Shown here: piece by piece, positions 44,507-53,456 of the stretch
Layout of the letters: each line of letters starts with the position of its first letter
Numbering within the stretch: position 1 is the first letter of the stretch
Source of the DNA: a virus
Virus record (IMG/VR): IMGVR_UViG_3300035698_022762
Coordinates: 1 to 64,000 of that record
Strand: one strand, 5' to 3'
DNA length: 64,000 bases
Notes under the pieces: model-generated
Told to the model about the DNA's origin: nothing
Databases searched by the model: none
The model's input: only the letters and a program-made list of their open reading frames with translations
Translations under genes and position numbers: made by a program

Positions 44507-44797
44507 TTAGACATTAAGATATTCTTGTACCAAAGTGGTATTAGAATATCTCGATTCTGGCGTGTTTTTTCTTAGAATGCGTCTTTTGTCAATTTGACCT
44601 ATTTTGGCAATTTGACTAAGACTATATTTTTTAAATGGGGCATCATTCGGAGTGCGAACAACGTTCCCTTCACGTATTTCCACACCTTTTATGTGGGTTG
44701 CTGTTCGATCTGTTACGAGAACAGTTCGGCGAACTGGATGTGTGTGGCTGTTACCTTTGTAGAAAAATCTCGCTACGTTCAAATTCTTTTTAGACAT
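44507..44797 (-). CDS. Small abundant basic protein, divergent from terL
   Basis: The open frame reaches 44836, but the ATG at 44797 (MSKKNLNVARFFYKG) follows a perfect AGGAGG SD and is the start; the product has 96 residues. It is basic and strand-rich: 'PVRRTVLVTDRTATHIKGV', 'GNVVRTPNDAPFKKYSLSQ', then a helix 'IAKIGQIDKRRIL'. No family is recognised. A very strong SD and its own terminator indicate high expression. It may be a small capsid cement, DNA-binding or regulatory protein. Confidence 0.6.
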   Translation of the reverse strand: MSKKNLNVARFFYKGNSHTHPVRRTVLVTDRTATHIKGVEIREGNVVRTPNDAPFKKYSLSQIAKIGQIDKRRILRKNTPESRYSNTTLVQEYLNV

Positions 44798-44888
44798 GTT
44801 GTGTCCTCCTATTTGAAGTAAATTATAACATTCCAATATGAAAAAACAATGCTATTTCGTTATATAATTAAAGAAAGGTGATTTTATC

Positions 44889-46775
44889 ATGGAACATAAA
44901 AATATATATCAGTCGTTATTTAGAGAAGAAGTAAACATGGAAATAGTGACGCCGGAAGATATTCCTGTCCCTGAAATTCCATTTGAAGAATTTGTTTCTG
45001 ATTATAATACGATTGAAGAAGTTGTCAACACAGAGAAATTTAAAGAAATTTATAGCCACTTTTTTGAATTCAACGAAAACGAAGAAGAAATATTTATTGG
45101 CGAAGACGAAGAAGAAGTAGAATCTTATGATCACGAAACGCAAGTTAGGGAAATTATAAAATGTGCAAATGATTTTGCTTATTTTGCCCACAAATATATA
45201 AGAATTTCCCACCCAACTAGAGGATTGATCCCTTTTAGAATGTATAAGTATCAAAAAAAGGTTTTAGTAAACTATGAAGAAAATAGATTTAACATATTGA
45301 GCAAATTTAGACAAGGTGGGTTGACCACCCTATCTGTTCTTTGGTCTTTGTGGAGATGCATGTTTACTAACGATCAAAGAATAATGGTTCTCTCCAAAAC
45401 AGACCGTGAGGCAAAATCGGCAGGAGAAATGGTCAAAAACGCTATCAAACACTTGCCTGAATGGTTAAGTCCTGCTTTAGCAAAAAGCAATGAACACGAA
45501 ACGCATTTTGATGAAACTGGTTCTTATATGTGGTTCTACACGCCAGAAGCTGCTCGTGGTAAATCGCTTACTGTTTTGATAATTGATGAAGCAGCATTCG
45601 TTCCTGACATGGAAGTCCACTGGAAGGCCATGTACCCCGTTATATCCACTGGTGGTTCTTGTATAGTAGTATCAACCGTTAGAGGTACTGGAAATTGGTA
45701 CCACAGAATGTATACAGATGCGGAAGCTGGATTGAATCCATTTAATATTATTGATCTTGACTATTGGGAACATCCAGACTATGTGAATCCTAAATGGGTA
45801 AAAGATACAAAAGCCATATTGGGAGATAAAGGGTGGGCGCAAGAAGTTCTAAGATCATTCTTAGGGTCTGGTGAAACATTCATTGATCCTAAAATCGTGG
45901 CTGCTATTCAACTGTACACCAAAAACAATGAACCTATTAGAATAAAATTTAGTGAATGGGCTAATAAAAATTATGATTCTAAAAGCGATTGGGAGAAAGG
46001 TGCGTTTTGGATTTGGAAAGAACCTATTGAGGGACATGATTATATTTTAACGGCTGATTGTGCAGAAGGTGTTGGAGAAGATGGAGACAATAGTGCTTTT
46101 CACGTTCTAGATGTAGCTACTTTAGAACAAGTAGGAGAGTTTTATAGCAACACAATCCCCCCTCACATGTTTGCAAAAATCATTAATGGAGTTGCGTATT
46201 ATTATAACACCGCTTTAGTAGTTGTAGAAAATATAAATCAAGGTGTGGCCGTATTAAGTGGGTTGCAACACGATTTGGCATATGAAAATATATATTTCGA
46301 GCCAAAAGGTAAAATGGAAATACCGGGTGTTAAGCCTAACAGAAATAGCAGAGCAGTATATTTAGAAACCTTGCAAAATAGAGTAATTAATGGGGTTGTA
46401 AAAATAAACAGCAGAAGACTATCAAAGGAATTAAACACATTCGTTTTTAACGCACAAAAAAAGAAAGCAGAAGCACAAAAAGGCAAGCACGACGACGCAA
46501 TCATAGCAATGGCTATAGGGCTTCATGTAAGAGACTTGCAACAAAGAAACCTTCCATTAGGGGCAGATACGCCAGAAGAAATAATGAAAGGATTTAATAA
46601 AGAAGTATATGAACAAATTAAAAAAGAAATAGAAAGTGATGCGCCAGAAGACTGGCTTTCGGATAATGAAGAATATGATCCTATTTTGAATCCTAATCAA
46701 GATGAAATTATGCCACCTGTAATGTTTGAAGTAGGTAGAAAAAATGAAAAATTACTTAGAGAATTTGGTTGGTAA
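44889..46775 (+). CDS. terL: Terminase large subunit (T4 gp17-like)
   Basis: This 628-residue protein starts at ATG 44889 behind AAAGGTG. An acidic N-terminus (to about residue 85) precedes the ATPase: a Walker A variant 'SKFRQGGLTT' (138-147), Walker B 'LTVLIIDEAAF' (227-237, Asp233-Glu234) and a coupling motif 'STVRGTGNWYH'. The RNase-H-like nuclease has Asp390 in 'ILTADCAEG', Glu447 in 'LVVVENIN', and a third acidic pair in 'GKHDDAIIAMAIG'. The Walker A lacks the usual GKT but matches the 'RQxGxTT' form of T4-type terminases. It packages DNA through the portal. No small terminase is recognised next to it. Confidence 0.95.
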   Translation: MEHKNIYQSLFREEVNMEIVTPEDIPVPEIPFEEFVSDYNTIEEVVNTEKFKEIYSHFFEFNENEEEIFIGEDEEEVESYDHETQVREIIKCANDFAYFAHKYIRISHPTRGLIPFRMYKYQKKVLVNYEENRFNILSKFRQGGLTTLSVLWSLWRCMFTNDQRIMVLSKTDREAKSAGEMVKNAIKHLPEWLSPALAKSNEHETHFDETGSYMWFYTPEAARGKSLTVLIIDEAAFVPDMEVHWKAMYPVISTGGSCIVVSTVRGTGNWYHRMYTDAEAGLNPFNIIDLDYWEHPDYVNPKWVKDTKAILGDKGWAQEVLRSFLGSGETFIDPKIVAAIQLYTKNNEPIRIKFSEWANKNYDSKSDWEKGAFWIWKEPIEGHDYILTADCAEGVGEDGDNSAFHVLDVATLEQVGEFYSNTIPPHMFAKIINGVAYYYNTALVVVENINQGVAVLSGLQHDLAYENIYFEPKGKMEIPGVKPNRNSRAVYLETLQNRVINGVVKINSRRLSKELNTFVFNAQKKKAEAQKGKHDDAIIAMAIGLHVRDLQQRNLPLGADTPEEIMKGFNKEVYEQIKKEIESDAPEDWLSDNEEYDPILNPNQDEIMPPVMFEVGRKNEKLLREFGW

Positions 46776-46821
46776 ATTGTGATTTTAACTATATTATTAA
46801 AGACCATTTTAGGAGATTGAA

Positions 46822-47196
46822 ATGAAAACAGAAAAATCCCTTTCATATTTAAGACAAGCTTTAAATCATATGCCCAATAGCAATAAGTATTCAGAAGCAA
46901 AAAACTTATTGCGACGTGCCTATGGCAAAATTCAAGATGTGGATATTAGAGAGGCAAAAAAAGAATCTACTGTTTCAGATAACGATTCCGATAATGTCTC
47001 TAAACAGTGGGCTATGGGAAACAATGGGGTAATGTCGAATCCATTTGAACAAAAGATGTTCGAACAGAAAAGTAAAGTACTACTTAAAACAATAGAACAA
47101 ATGATCCAAGAAGAAAAAGACAAATTGGATACTATTAAACAAGAAAAAAATACGCCGCAAAAGCCAACTGGACCAGTTGATATGTTAAACGGATAA
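46822..47196 (+). CDS. Hypothetical helical protein between terL and portal
   Basis: This 124-residue protein starts after a strong SD (TTAGGAGAT). It is helical: 'SLSYLRQALNHMPNSNKYS', 'AKNLLRRAYGKIQDV', then a polar linker and a C-terminal coiled coil ('IEQMIQEEKDKLDTIKQEK'). The position between terminase and portal suggests a head-packaging accessory, and a small-terminase-like helix bundle is conceivable, but no HTH is clear. The 3' end overlaps the convergent minus-strand gene by 12 bases. Confidence 0.5.
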   Translation: MKTEKSLSYLRQALNHMPNSNKYSEAKNLLRRAYGKIQDVDIREAKKESTVSDNDSDNVSKQWAMGNNGVMSNPFEQKMFEQKSKVLLKTIEQMIQEEKDKLDTIKQEKNTPQKPTGPVDMLNG

Positions 47197-47772
47197 CGTT
47201 CTTTGCTTCATGAAGTACAAGCTTTTTTCATAAAAATCTTCTGCTTCTAATAAAACTTCAGAAGAAATAGTGTTTTTGTGTTGAACAATTTCTTCTGTAA
47301 AGTATTGCAAAGGTTGTTTTAATCCTAAATAATTGTCGATTAAATCCAATCCCTTATTAGAAATCAAGTCTCGATAAGTAAGCAAAACAGAATTAGGAGT
47401 ATGATTTGTCATTTCTCTTATTCTTTTTATTCTAAATAAGTAATATCTTAAAGCTGTTTTTTCGTGCATGCCTTCGTAAACTAAATCATTTATAACCTCT
47501 TTTGGAGGCTTTATATAATAAACAAATTTACACATTTTAAAAAAAGATTTATGTCTAAATTGAAAGTTTTTCAAAAGGGTGGTCGAATAAATCGCAGAAG
47601 AATTGTTTAATTTGTGAGGACTTCTTAATAATGCACTATATAGCATAGTAGGATGGCTAAACACATACCCATCACTGATAAGTGTTTGTATTCTTGGATT
47701 AAATTCTAGAGATTTTTCTAAGAATTGATAATTAGAACAAAGATGAGAAATTAAAAAAAGAATACGTTTCAT
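47185..47772 (-). CDS. Sulfotransferase-like protein (degenerate or distant)
   Basis: This 195-residue protein loosely follows the P-loop sulfotransferase plan. The N-terminus 'RILFLISHLCSNYQFLEKS' is followed by 'NPRIQTLISDGYVFSHPT'; the middle has 'CKFVYYIKPPKEVINDLV', the place of the PAPS-binding 'RDP' region; the C-terminus has 'SVLLTYRDLISNKGLDLID', 'NYLGLKQPLQYF', like the 'YEDL...L..FLG' end of the family. A canonical PAPS-binding loop is not evident, so activity is doubtful. It lies on the minus strand within the head operon, suggesting later insertion. Confidence 0.4.
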   Translation of the reverse strand: MKRILFLISHLCSNYQFLEKSLEFNPRIQTLISDGYVFSHPTMLYSALLRSPHKLNNSSAIYSTTLLKNFQFRHKSFFKMCKFVYYIKPPKEVINDLVYEGMHEKTALRYYLFRIKRIREMTNHTPNSVLLTYRDLISNKGLDLIDNYLGLKQPLQYFTEEIVQHKNTISSEVLLEAEDFYEKSLYFMKQRTLSV

Positions 47773-47823
47773 GATTTACTACATTAAAAGAGTACATAAA
47801 AAGAAATTAAAGGAAAATAAATA

Positions 47824-50373
47824 ATGCCTTGGTGGGATGTTTTTAAAGTTTTTACATATGCGTTTGAGCAAGACCCCCTTTCTCGAAAAAAAGACGGGCA
47901 AGACCTCACTACAGGCGTTGGCGTTTCCCAAGCAGATGCTATACCGGACATAAGACAAGATGGTAGTTTCTCTGGTGGTGATAGTTCTAGTCTGGTGCGT
48001 CTAAGATCAACAAACGATTTTATCGATTTAACATCAGTCTCTAATAGACAAAGTAGATATAAAGAATATGAAAGACTAAGAAATCTACCTGAAATAGAAA
48101 TGGTAATGACTGTGTTTGCAGATGAGTCTTGCTTGACAGGAGATACTAAGGTAAATACTCTTTATCATGGATTGAAATCATTAAAATGGTTAACTGAAAA
48201 TCTAGAACATGAAGAATTTTTAGTGTATTGTTGGGATTTTGAAAAAAACGATTACACCTTTGGATGGGCATACAATCCTAGAGTTGTTAAAACAGATAAA
48301 GTAGTAGAAGTAAAATTAGACGACGGCACAAAATTCAAAGCCACCTATGATCATAGAGTATTGAAAAATGATAATACTTGGGTGAATGCTATAGATTTGG
48401 AAATAGGAGATGATTTAAAATCTTTTTATAGAAAAGAAGCAGATACTAAGCTTTCTAGAAAAAAAGAAAATCAATTCATGAGAATATATTCTCCACAAAG
48501 GGGATGGATTAATGAGAGACAATTCATAGAAGAATGGAAAAGCCAAAAATTTTCTGAAAAATATGAAAGAGTTAATAAAGCTAGAAAACTAATAGCTGCT
48601 GGACTTACTACAAACGAATGTGCAAAAATAATGCAGTGTCAGTGGCGTACCATTGCTTTGATGATAGAAAAAGAAGGATTTTCTGGACGTGAATTGAAAA
48701 AACTTGGTGAAAGCCAAAAATCAAGAAAAATTATTGGAATAAGAAAAGTAGGCAATGAAGCAGTTTATGATTTGTCCGTAAAAGAACATGAAAACTTTTG
48801 TGGAGAATCTGCTGTTTTTCACAATTGCCAAATAGGAGAAAACAAACACCTATTTACAATAGAATGTTCAAACGATGCTGTGAAAAAAGAATTGGAATAT
48901 ATTCTTTTTCATAGAAAAGAATTAAACCTAGATAGAAAACTTACAAATTGGGCGAAAAATTTATATATTTACGGCGATCTTTTTGTCGAAATATGTATAC
49001 ATCCAGAAATGCCTAAAGCTGGAGTTTTAAGATTAAAAGAACTTCCAGTCGATACCATGTATAGATTGGAAACTACTAAAGATAGAACTATAGAATTCCA
49101 ACAAGCAAAAGAATCTCCAGATGTTCAAGCTTTGGAAATAGATATATCTCAAGCTACAGATGCAGAATTAAAACAAAGTAAAGCAATAAGATTTAGACCA
49201 GAACAAATAGTTCACTTCAAAATTGGAGAAGATAGAAAACTATTTAAACCATACGGACAATCTTTAGTCGAACCTGCTCGTGGGCCAGCACATCAATTAA
49301 GATTGATGGAAGACGCTATGGTTACATATAGACTGACTAGAGCGCCAGAGCGTAGAGTGTTCTACATAGATACTAAAACCTTACCACCATTTAAAGCAGA
49401 AGCTTTTATGGAAAGAATTAAAGACCAATTCCGTAAAAAGAAAGTGGGCAAAAGGGGCGGTGCAGGTGGAGCTAACAGCGTAGAAGAAAGATGGCACGCA
49501 CCCGCACAAGACGAAGATTTTTGGGTTCCAATTCAAGGGCAAAGCAATACTAGGATTGAAACTCTACCGGGTGCGTCGAATCTTGGCGAAATAGATGATG
49601 CTGTATATTTTAGAGATAAGCTATTTACTGCTCTCAACTTCCCTAAAAACTATTTTAGCAACGATGATCCACAAGCATCTAGAATTGCTCTTTCTGCTCA
49701 AGATGTGAAGTTTGCAAGGATGATAGAAAGACTTCAAAGAAACATAGAAGACGGTCTTTATATTATTGCAGAAAGACACTTATCTCTTAAAGGTTTTCCA
49801 GAAGAAGACTATGAAGATTTAATAATCCGCATGACTCCCCCTTCTGATTGGCGTGAAATGAGCCGTGCAGAAATTATATCTAATAGAATAAACAATTCTA
49901 ATAGCATTAAAGGATCAATGCTAATGTCAGACTTTGATATTTTGACAAAATGGATGAAATATACGGACAAAGATACAAAAGAAATAATGTCCAGAAACAA
50001 AATTCAAAAACTAGAAGAATTGAAGATACAAGTTATCGCACAAAACCCTCAACTAATGGGTGTAGGTATTCCCGGAAACGAAGATGGTCAAGAAATAGGT
50101 GCAGAAGCTGGTGGATTAAACCCACCATTAAATCCAGATCAGCCTATGGGACAACCAGACCAACAATCTTTAAACATGGATAATGAACTGAATCCTCAAT
50201 TAGATCAAGGTCAAGGAATGTCTGGTGGGGGTGCTACTAATAATGAACCAAGTGTTAAGCACCAACCATTACCAGAACCTTCTGATGAAGATTTGAAAAA
50301 GTATGATCTTCAAGTGCAAAACTATAGTCAAGAATTAGATAGAGAAGAAATAGACTACAACTACGAAAATTAA
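47824..50373 (+). CDS. Portal protein (T4 gp20-like) interrupted by an intein
   Basis: This 849-residue precursor starts behind AAAGGAAA. Residues 103-334 are an intein; splicing would leave about 617 residues. The exteins match T4-type portals: an N-terminal wing ('LRSTNDFIDLTSVSNRQS', 'YKEYERLRNLPEIEMVM'), then after the intein 'LNLDRKLTNWAKNLYIYGD', 'LKELPVDTMYRLE', 'ARGPAHQLRLMEDAMVTYR', 'RAPERRVFYIDT' and 'YFSNDDPQASRIALSAQDV'. The C-terminus is a Gly/Pro/Gln-rich tail. The dodecameric portal is the DNA entry channel and the docking site for TerL and neck. Insertion falls in a conserved helix near 'VFADES'. Confidence 0.92.
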   Translation: MPWWDVFKVFTYAFEQDPLSRKKDGQDLTTGVGVSQADAIPDIRQDGSFSGGDSSSLVRLRSTNDFIDLTSVSNRQSRYKEYERLRNLPEIEMVMTVFADESCLTGDTKVNTLYHGLKSLKWLTENLEHEEFLVYCWDFEKNDYTFGWAYNPRVVKTDKVVEVKLDDGTKFKATYDHRVLKNDNTWVNAIDLEIGDDLKSFYRKEADTKLSRKKENQFMRIYSPQRGWINERQFIEEWKSQKFSEKYERVNKARKLIAAGLTTNECAKIMQCQWRTIALMIEKEGFSGRELKKLGESQKSRKIIGIRKVGNEAVYDLSVKEHENFCGESAVFHNCQIGENKHLFTIECSNDAVKKELEYILFHRKELNLDRKLTNWAKNLYIYGDLFVEICIHPEMPKAGVLRLKELPVDTMYRLETTKDRTIEFQQAKESPDVQALEIDISQATDAELKQSKAIRFRPEQIVHFKIGEDRKLFKPYGQSLVEPARGPAHQLRLMEDAMVTYRLTRAPERRVFYIDTKTLPPFKAEAFMERIKDQFRKKKVGKRGGAGGANSVEERWHAPAQDEDFWVPIQGQSNTRIETLPGASNLGEIDDAVYFRDKLFTALNFPKNYFSNDDPQASRIALSAQDVKFARMIERLQRNIEDGLYIIAERHLSLKGFPEEDYEDLIIRMTPPSDWREMSRAEIISNRINNSNSIKGSMLMSDFDILTKWMKYTDKDTKEIMSRNKIQKLEELKIQVIAQNPQLMGVGIPGNEDGQEIGAEAGGLNPPLNPDQPMGQPDQQSLNMDNELNPQLDQGQGMSGGGATNNEPSVKHQPLPEPSDEDLKKYDLQVQNYSQELDREEIDYNYEN
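48130..48825 (+). other. Intein in the portal gene (232 residues, HTH-bearing insert)
   Basis: All splicing blocks are present. Block A begins with Cys103 ('CLTGDTKV'), block B is 'FKATYDHRVL' (Thr174, His177), block F is 'AVYDLSVKEHENF', and block G ends 'VFHN' (His333, Asn334), followed by extein Cys335. There is no LAGLIDADG motif. Between blocks B and F (about residues 222-298) sits a helical segment with a helix-turn-helix-like 'LTTNECAKIMQCQWRTIAL', possibly the DNA-binding remnant of a homing endonuclease. Splicing should be active by motif content. Gene-conserved insertion sites in packaging genes are typical of phage inteins. Confidence 0.93.
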
Positions 50374-50720
50374 ATATCATCTCCATCATCAGGACTTCCT
50401 GCGCCATCAGCAGGTGAAGCTATGAATTCATCTTTGTCTTTACTATCTACAGCATGGCTCATTTTACTAGCAGCTTGGCTCAAATTAGATAGGTTGTCAT
50501 CTACACTATCTAAAAGGTGTGATATTTCCTCATCTTTAGTTGCCAGCTTCCTGAAAAAAGATAAAGTTTCATTACGATATCTATCAAAGGCCATTCTGGA
50601 TATTTTAAATAAAGAAGAAGTACCTTCTCTTTCTGGTTCTGATAGTGATGCATTACCTACAACGTCATCACCTACATCATTAGAATTGCGTTCTGTATAG
50701 AATGACTTAAAAGATTTCAT
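50370..50720 (-). CDS. Small protein with capsid-targeting-like N-terminus
   Basis: This 116-residue protein has a strong minus-strand SD (CAGGAG) before the ATG at 50720. It starts 'MKSFKSFYTERN', closely resembling the T4 internal-protein targeting peptide, then a polar stretch, a helix ('FDRYRNETLSFFRKLATKD'), a coiled-coil-like segment ('LLDSVDDNLSNLSQAASKM') and a Gly/Asp-rich tail. It overlaps the portal end by 4 bases, convergently. It lies within the head cluster, so an internal head protein is likely. The plus-strand frame opposite is a shadow. Confidence 0.6.
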   Translation of the reverse strand: MKSFKSFYTERNSNDVGDDVVGNASLSEPEREGTSSLFKISRMAFDRYRNETLSFFRKLATKDEEISHLLDSVDDNLSNLSQAASKMSHAVDSKDKDEFIASPADGAGSPDDGDDI

Positions 50721-50867
50721 ATTATAACTCCTGTTTTTTGTTTCTGCTGCATACTATATCTATAGCTAAGTGAACGATTTGTGTCAATAATTTGTTCTGC
50801 TTTTCTAATTTAGTGGAGAAGCTTTAAAAGGTAACAGGACAATTAAAAATAATTTAGGAGCTAAAAT

Positions 50868-52694
50868 ATGAAAAGAAAACTAGTTAACTTCGAAATCTTC
50901 GAAGAAATGCAAAAAAATTCGCTCACTGCAGCCGAAATGGAGCTTCAGGAAGCCAGTCCAATAATTGCTGCTGCAACAGGAGCAGACGAATTGGAATTAG
51001 TTAGTTTTGGACAAGATAATGTCATCTATGAAAATCTAGATGGTACATATGTTCAAGCTAACTATGAAATTAAAAATGGAAAAATCTTCCTAGAAAATAT
51101 TTCCCAATTGGTTGTGGATGAGGAAAGTGAAGTTACTCATAGAAAAGAAAAAATTTCCGAAATGGTTGATGCCATATTGGATAGCAAGAGCGAGAAAGCT
51201 AGCTCTATTTTCTCTGAAATCGCCTTCAAAGTAACTAGCTCTAAACCCAAGAGCGGCGACAAGAAAAGAAAAAGTTCTAAACGTGGAAAAACTATTGGTG
51301 GGTCTTCTGCTAGAAAAAGCTGGATCACTCGTAGAAAGAACAAAAAGAAGTTCAGCACTGATAATCCCGGTGTTAAAGCACAAATAGACAGAGTGGCAGA
51401 TCGTGAAAAAAGAAAACTTGGTAGAAAACCACGTACTACTAAAGGCACTCAACATATTAGAACTTACACAAGATTCGGTAAGAATATGAAAGAATGGACC
51501 ATGATGGTAGAAAACGTATTTGATTACGTTGACTACAAAACTTATGGTCCTGTGCTTAAAGAGTCTGTAGTTAGTAGAGATGAAGATGGCAACGTAGTTG
51601 CACTTCAAATTCCTACAATGAAATTAAGAAATGAAGCTAAATTACTTAGCTTTGATTGGAAAACTCCTGACACCAAAGTTACTGTGCTTAGAAATGGCGC
51701 AAAAATGATTGGTGAAAGCGAAAACTTCTGCAAGGCAGTAGCTGAACTAAAAAGACACAACGCTCTTTCAGATAGTAACGCACTAGAAGAAACTCTAGGA
51801 GATATAGTTTCCAAATGGTCAGACATAATTTACTTGACCGAAAATGAATTGTCTAAAATGATTAAGAAATCTTTGGATACCATTGGTACCAAAAACTACG
51901 ACGATCAAACTTGTCAGTTTATGGCCGAAGGTATTTTAAGAACTGCACATGAAATATACACAGAAAAAGTCGCTGCCATTATAACTATGGCTGGACAAAC
52001 TATTAGTGAAGAATCAGAAGATCAATATGCTGATTTCAGAAAAGTTGCTGATGAATTGTTTAGTAACCTAGACGAAAGCAACATGACTGAAATGCAAGTC
52101 TATGTCGATCTTTATAATGCTCTAAGAGAAGTGTATCAAGGTGCAGATAGTGATGCACTATTGGATGAAGCAGAAATGCATCTTTCCGAACTAGCAGCAA
52201 TTATTAATAAAGAAATTGCACCTTCTCTAGATGTGGCAGCAGATGCTGCTGATTTCTTGGCAGATGTCATCGAAGAAACTAATCTCAATACTAAAGATTG
52301 GCAAGTTTCCAATAGCACGCACACATCCATTAATGGTGATCACCCTGCTATGAAAGAAAAAGCTAATTCGTCATACACCCCTTCCAGAGACTTCTCTGGT
52401 GACTACAACGATCCTGCCCCTGTAAGTGACGGAGATTGGCGTATAGGCAAAGGTAGTGATGATGCAGAAGAAATGAGAGGAAGATCACACGGAAACATAG
52501 GCGGAAATGACACCTATCCATCATTAAACAACCCATACGTGCCAAAACCATATGGTGATTACACTATGAAGAATGAAAAAGGTGTTGATAAAGACAATGA
52601 TCCGAATGGACAATGGGGCAGTGGCGATACGTGGCCAAACTTGAAAAACCCATATGTTCCACAAGCTGTGACTCCCCAACCTGTAACCGAGTAA
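50868..52694 (+). CDS. Head-cluster structural protein with basic patch (608 residues)
   Basis: This protein starts after TTAGGAG in the head operon, between portal and protease. No family is named with confidence. The N-terminus 'KRKLVNFEIFEEMQKN' again looks like a capsid-targeting peptide. Residues of about 120-200 are extremely basic ('GDKKRKSSKRGKTIGGSS', 'WITRRKNKKKFS', 'REKRKLGRKPRTTKG'), suited to binding DNA or scaffold. The middle is helical; the last 120 residues are Asp/Gly/Pro-rich with 'YPSLNNPYVPKPYG' and 'WPNLKNPYVPQAV' repeats. A prohead core or packaged protein is the best guess. Confidence 0.6.
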   Translation: MKRKLVNFEIFEEMQKNSLTAAEMELQEASPIIAAATGADELELVSFGQDNVIYENLDGTYVQANYEIKNGKIFLENISQLVVDEESEVTHRKEKISEMVDAILDSKSEKASSIFSEIAFKVTSSKPKSGDKKRKSSKRGKTIGGSSARKSWITRRKNKKKFSTDNPGVKAQIDRVADREKRKLGRKPRTTKGTQHIRTYTRFGKNMKEWTMMVENVFDYVDYKTYGPVLKESVVSRDEDGNVVALQIPTMKLRNEAKLLSFDWKTPDTKVTVLRNGAKMIGESENFCKAVAELKRHNALSDSNALEETLGDIVSKWSDIIYLTENELSKMIKKSLDTIGTKNYDDQTCQFMAEGILRTAHEIYTEKVAAIITMAGQTISEESEDQYADFRKVADELFSNLDESNMTEMQVYVDLYNALREVYQGADSDALLDEAEMHLSELAAIINKEIAPSLDVAADAADFLADVIEETNLNTKDWQVSNSTHTSINGDHPAMKEKANSSYTPSRDFSGDYNDPAPVSDGDWRIGKGSDDAEEMRGRSHGNIGGNDTYPSLNNPYVPKPYGDYTMKNEKGVDKDNDPNGQWGSGDTWPNLKNPYVPQAVTPQPVTE

Positions 52695-52711
52695 TTTAAG
52701 AAAGGACGCTT

Positions 52712-53455
52712 ATGGAAATTTTATTATCAGAAAGTGCCTTTTCACCCGGTCATGTTTTCAAAAATGAATGCTTGATATACGGTGACAGTAGTGGGGCAAT
52801 ATTAAATGAAATGGTCAACTTAAATGAAAGTACTGACCCTGCTAACTCTGTAGTTAAATTTAGAGGCAAGTTTCAAGAAGCAGAAGCTATCAACAAAAAT
52901 AAAAGATCATATCCGTACAATGTTCTTGATAGCAATGTTAAAAGATTAGAAGAATCTGTAAAGAATGGCGCACTATGTGGTGAGCTAGACCACCCTACAG
53001 ATTCAATCGTACACTTTTCAAGTGTCTCACATAAAATCACAAAATTATGGTGGGAAGGAAAAGTTTTAATGGGAGAGGGAACAATACTAAACACACCTTG
53101 TGGAAAAATCCTTCGATCATTAATTAACGATGGAGTTAGAGTTGGAATCAGCAGCCGGGGAGTCGGAACTGGACGTGTTGATGAAAATGGCATCCTTCAA
53201 ATTGCTGAAGGATACAAACTCATAACTTTCGATGCCGTGGCCGATCCTAGTACTCATTCAGCCTTCCAAGAAAAAATTAAAGGAAGCAAAAATGAAATGG
53301 CACACGAACATCAAACCCCTATAGCTAATTTAGAAAATAATACTGCGAAAAATAACGCTAGTGGCATATATAAAATTAATAAAGAGCTACTTTTAGCTTG
53401 TGTAGGTGGCGAAATCAAAAAACAGACAAGTAAACTCAAAGAGAGGTTAAGCTAA
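52712..53455 (+). CDS. Prohead maturation protease (T4 gp21-like, S78-type)
   Basis: This 247-residue protein starts after AAGAAAGGA. The protease core is well formed: 'GKFQEAEAINKNKRSYPYN' (residues 52-70), catalytic His94 in 'GALCGELDHPTDS', 'GKVLMGEGTILNTPCGK', and catalytic Ser147/Ser148 in 'VRVGISSRGVGTG'. A third acid probably lies in 'TFDAVADPSTHSAF'. Such proteases cleave scaffold, capsid and internal proteins, usually after (L/I)xE, during head maturation, and are themselves destroyed. It is followed 1 base later by the scaffold gene, as in T4 (gp21-gp22-gp23). Confidence 0.93.
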   Translation: MEILLSESAFSPGHVFKNECLIYGDSSGAILNEMVNLNESTDPANSVVKFRGKFQEAEAINKNKRSYPYNVLDSNVKRLEESVKNGALCGELDHPTDSIVHFSSVSHKITKLWWEGKVLMGEGTILNTPCGKILRSLINDGVRVGISSRGVGTGRVDENGILQIAEGYKLITFDAVADPSTHSAFQEKIKGSKNEMAHEHQTPIANLENNTAKNNASGIYKINKELLLACVGGEIKKQTSKLKERLS

Positions 53456-53456
53456 T

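Noticed and set aside
48490-48725. LAGLIDADG or HNH homing endonuclease inside the intein
   Set aside because: No LAGLIDADG blocks or HNH triad are present; only a helical HTH-like segment is seen.
50422-50700. 92-residue plus-strand frame
   Set aside because: The opposite-strand gene (50370-50720) has a strong SD and a meaningful N-terminal motif; this frame has neither.
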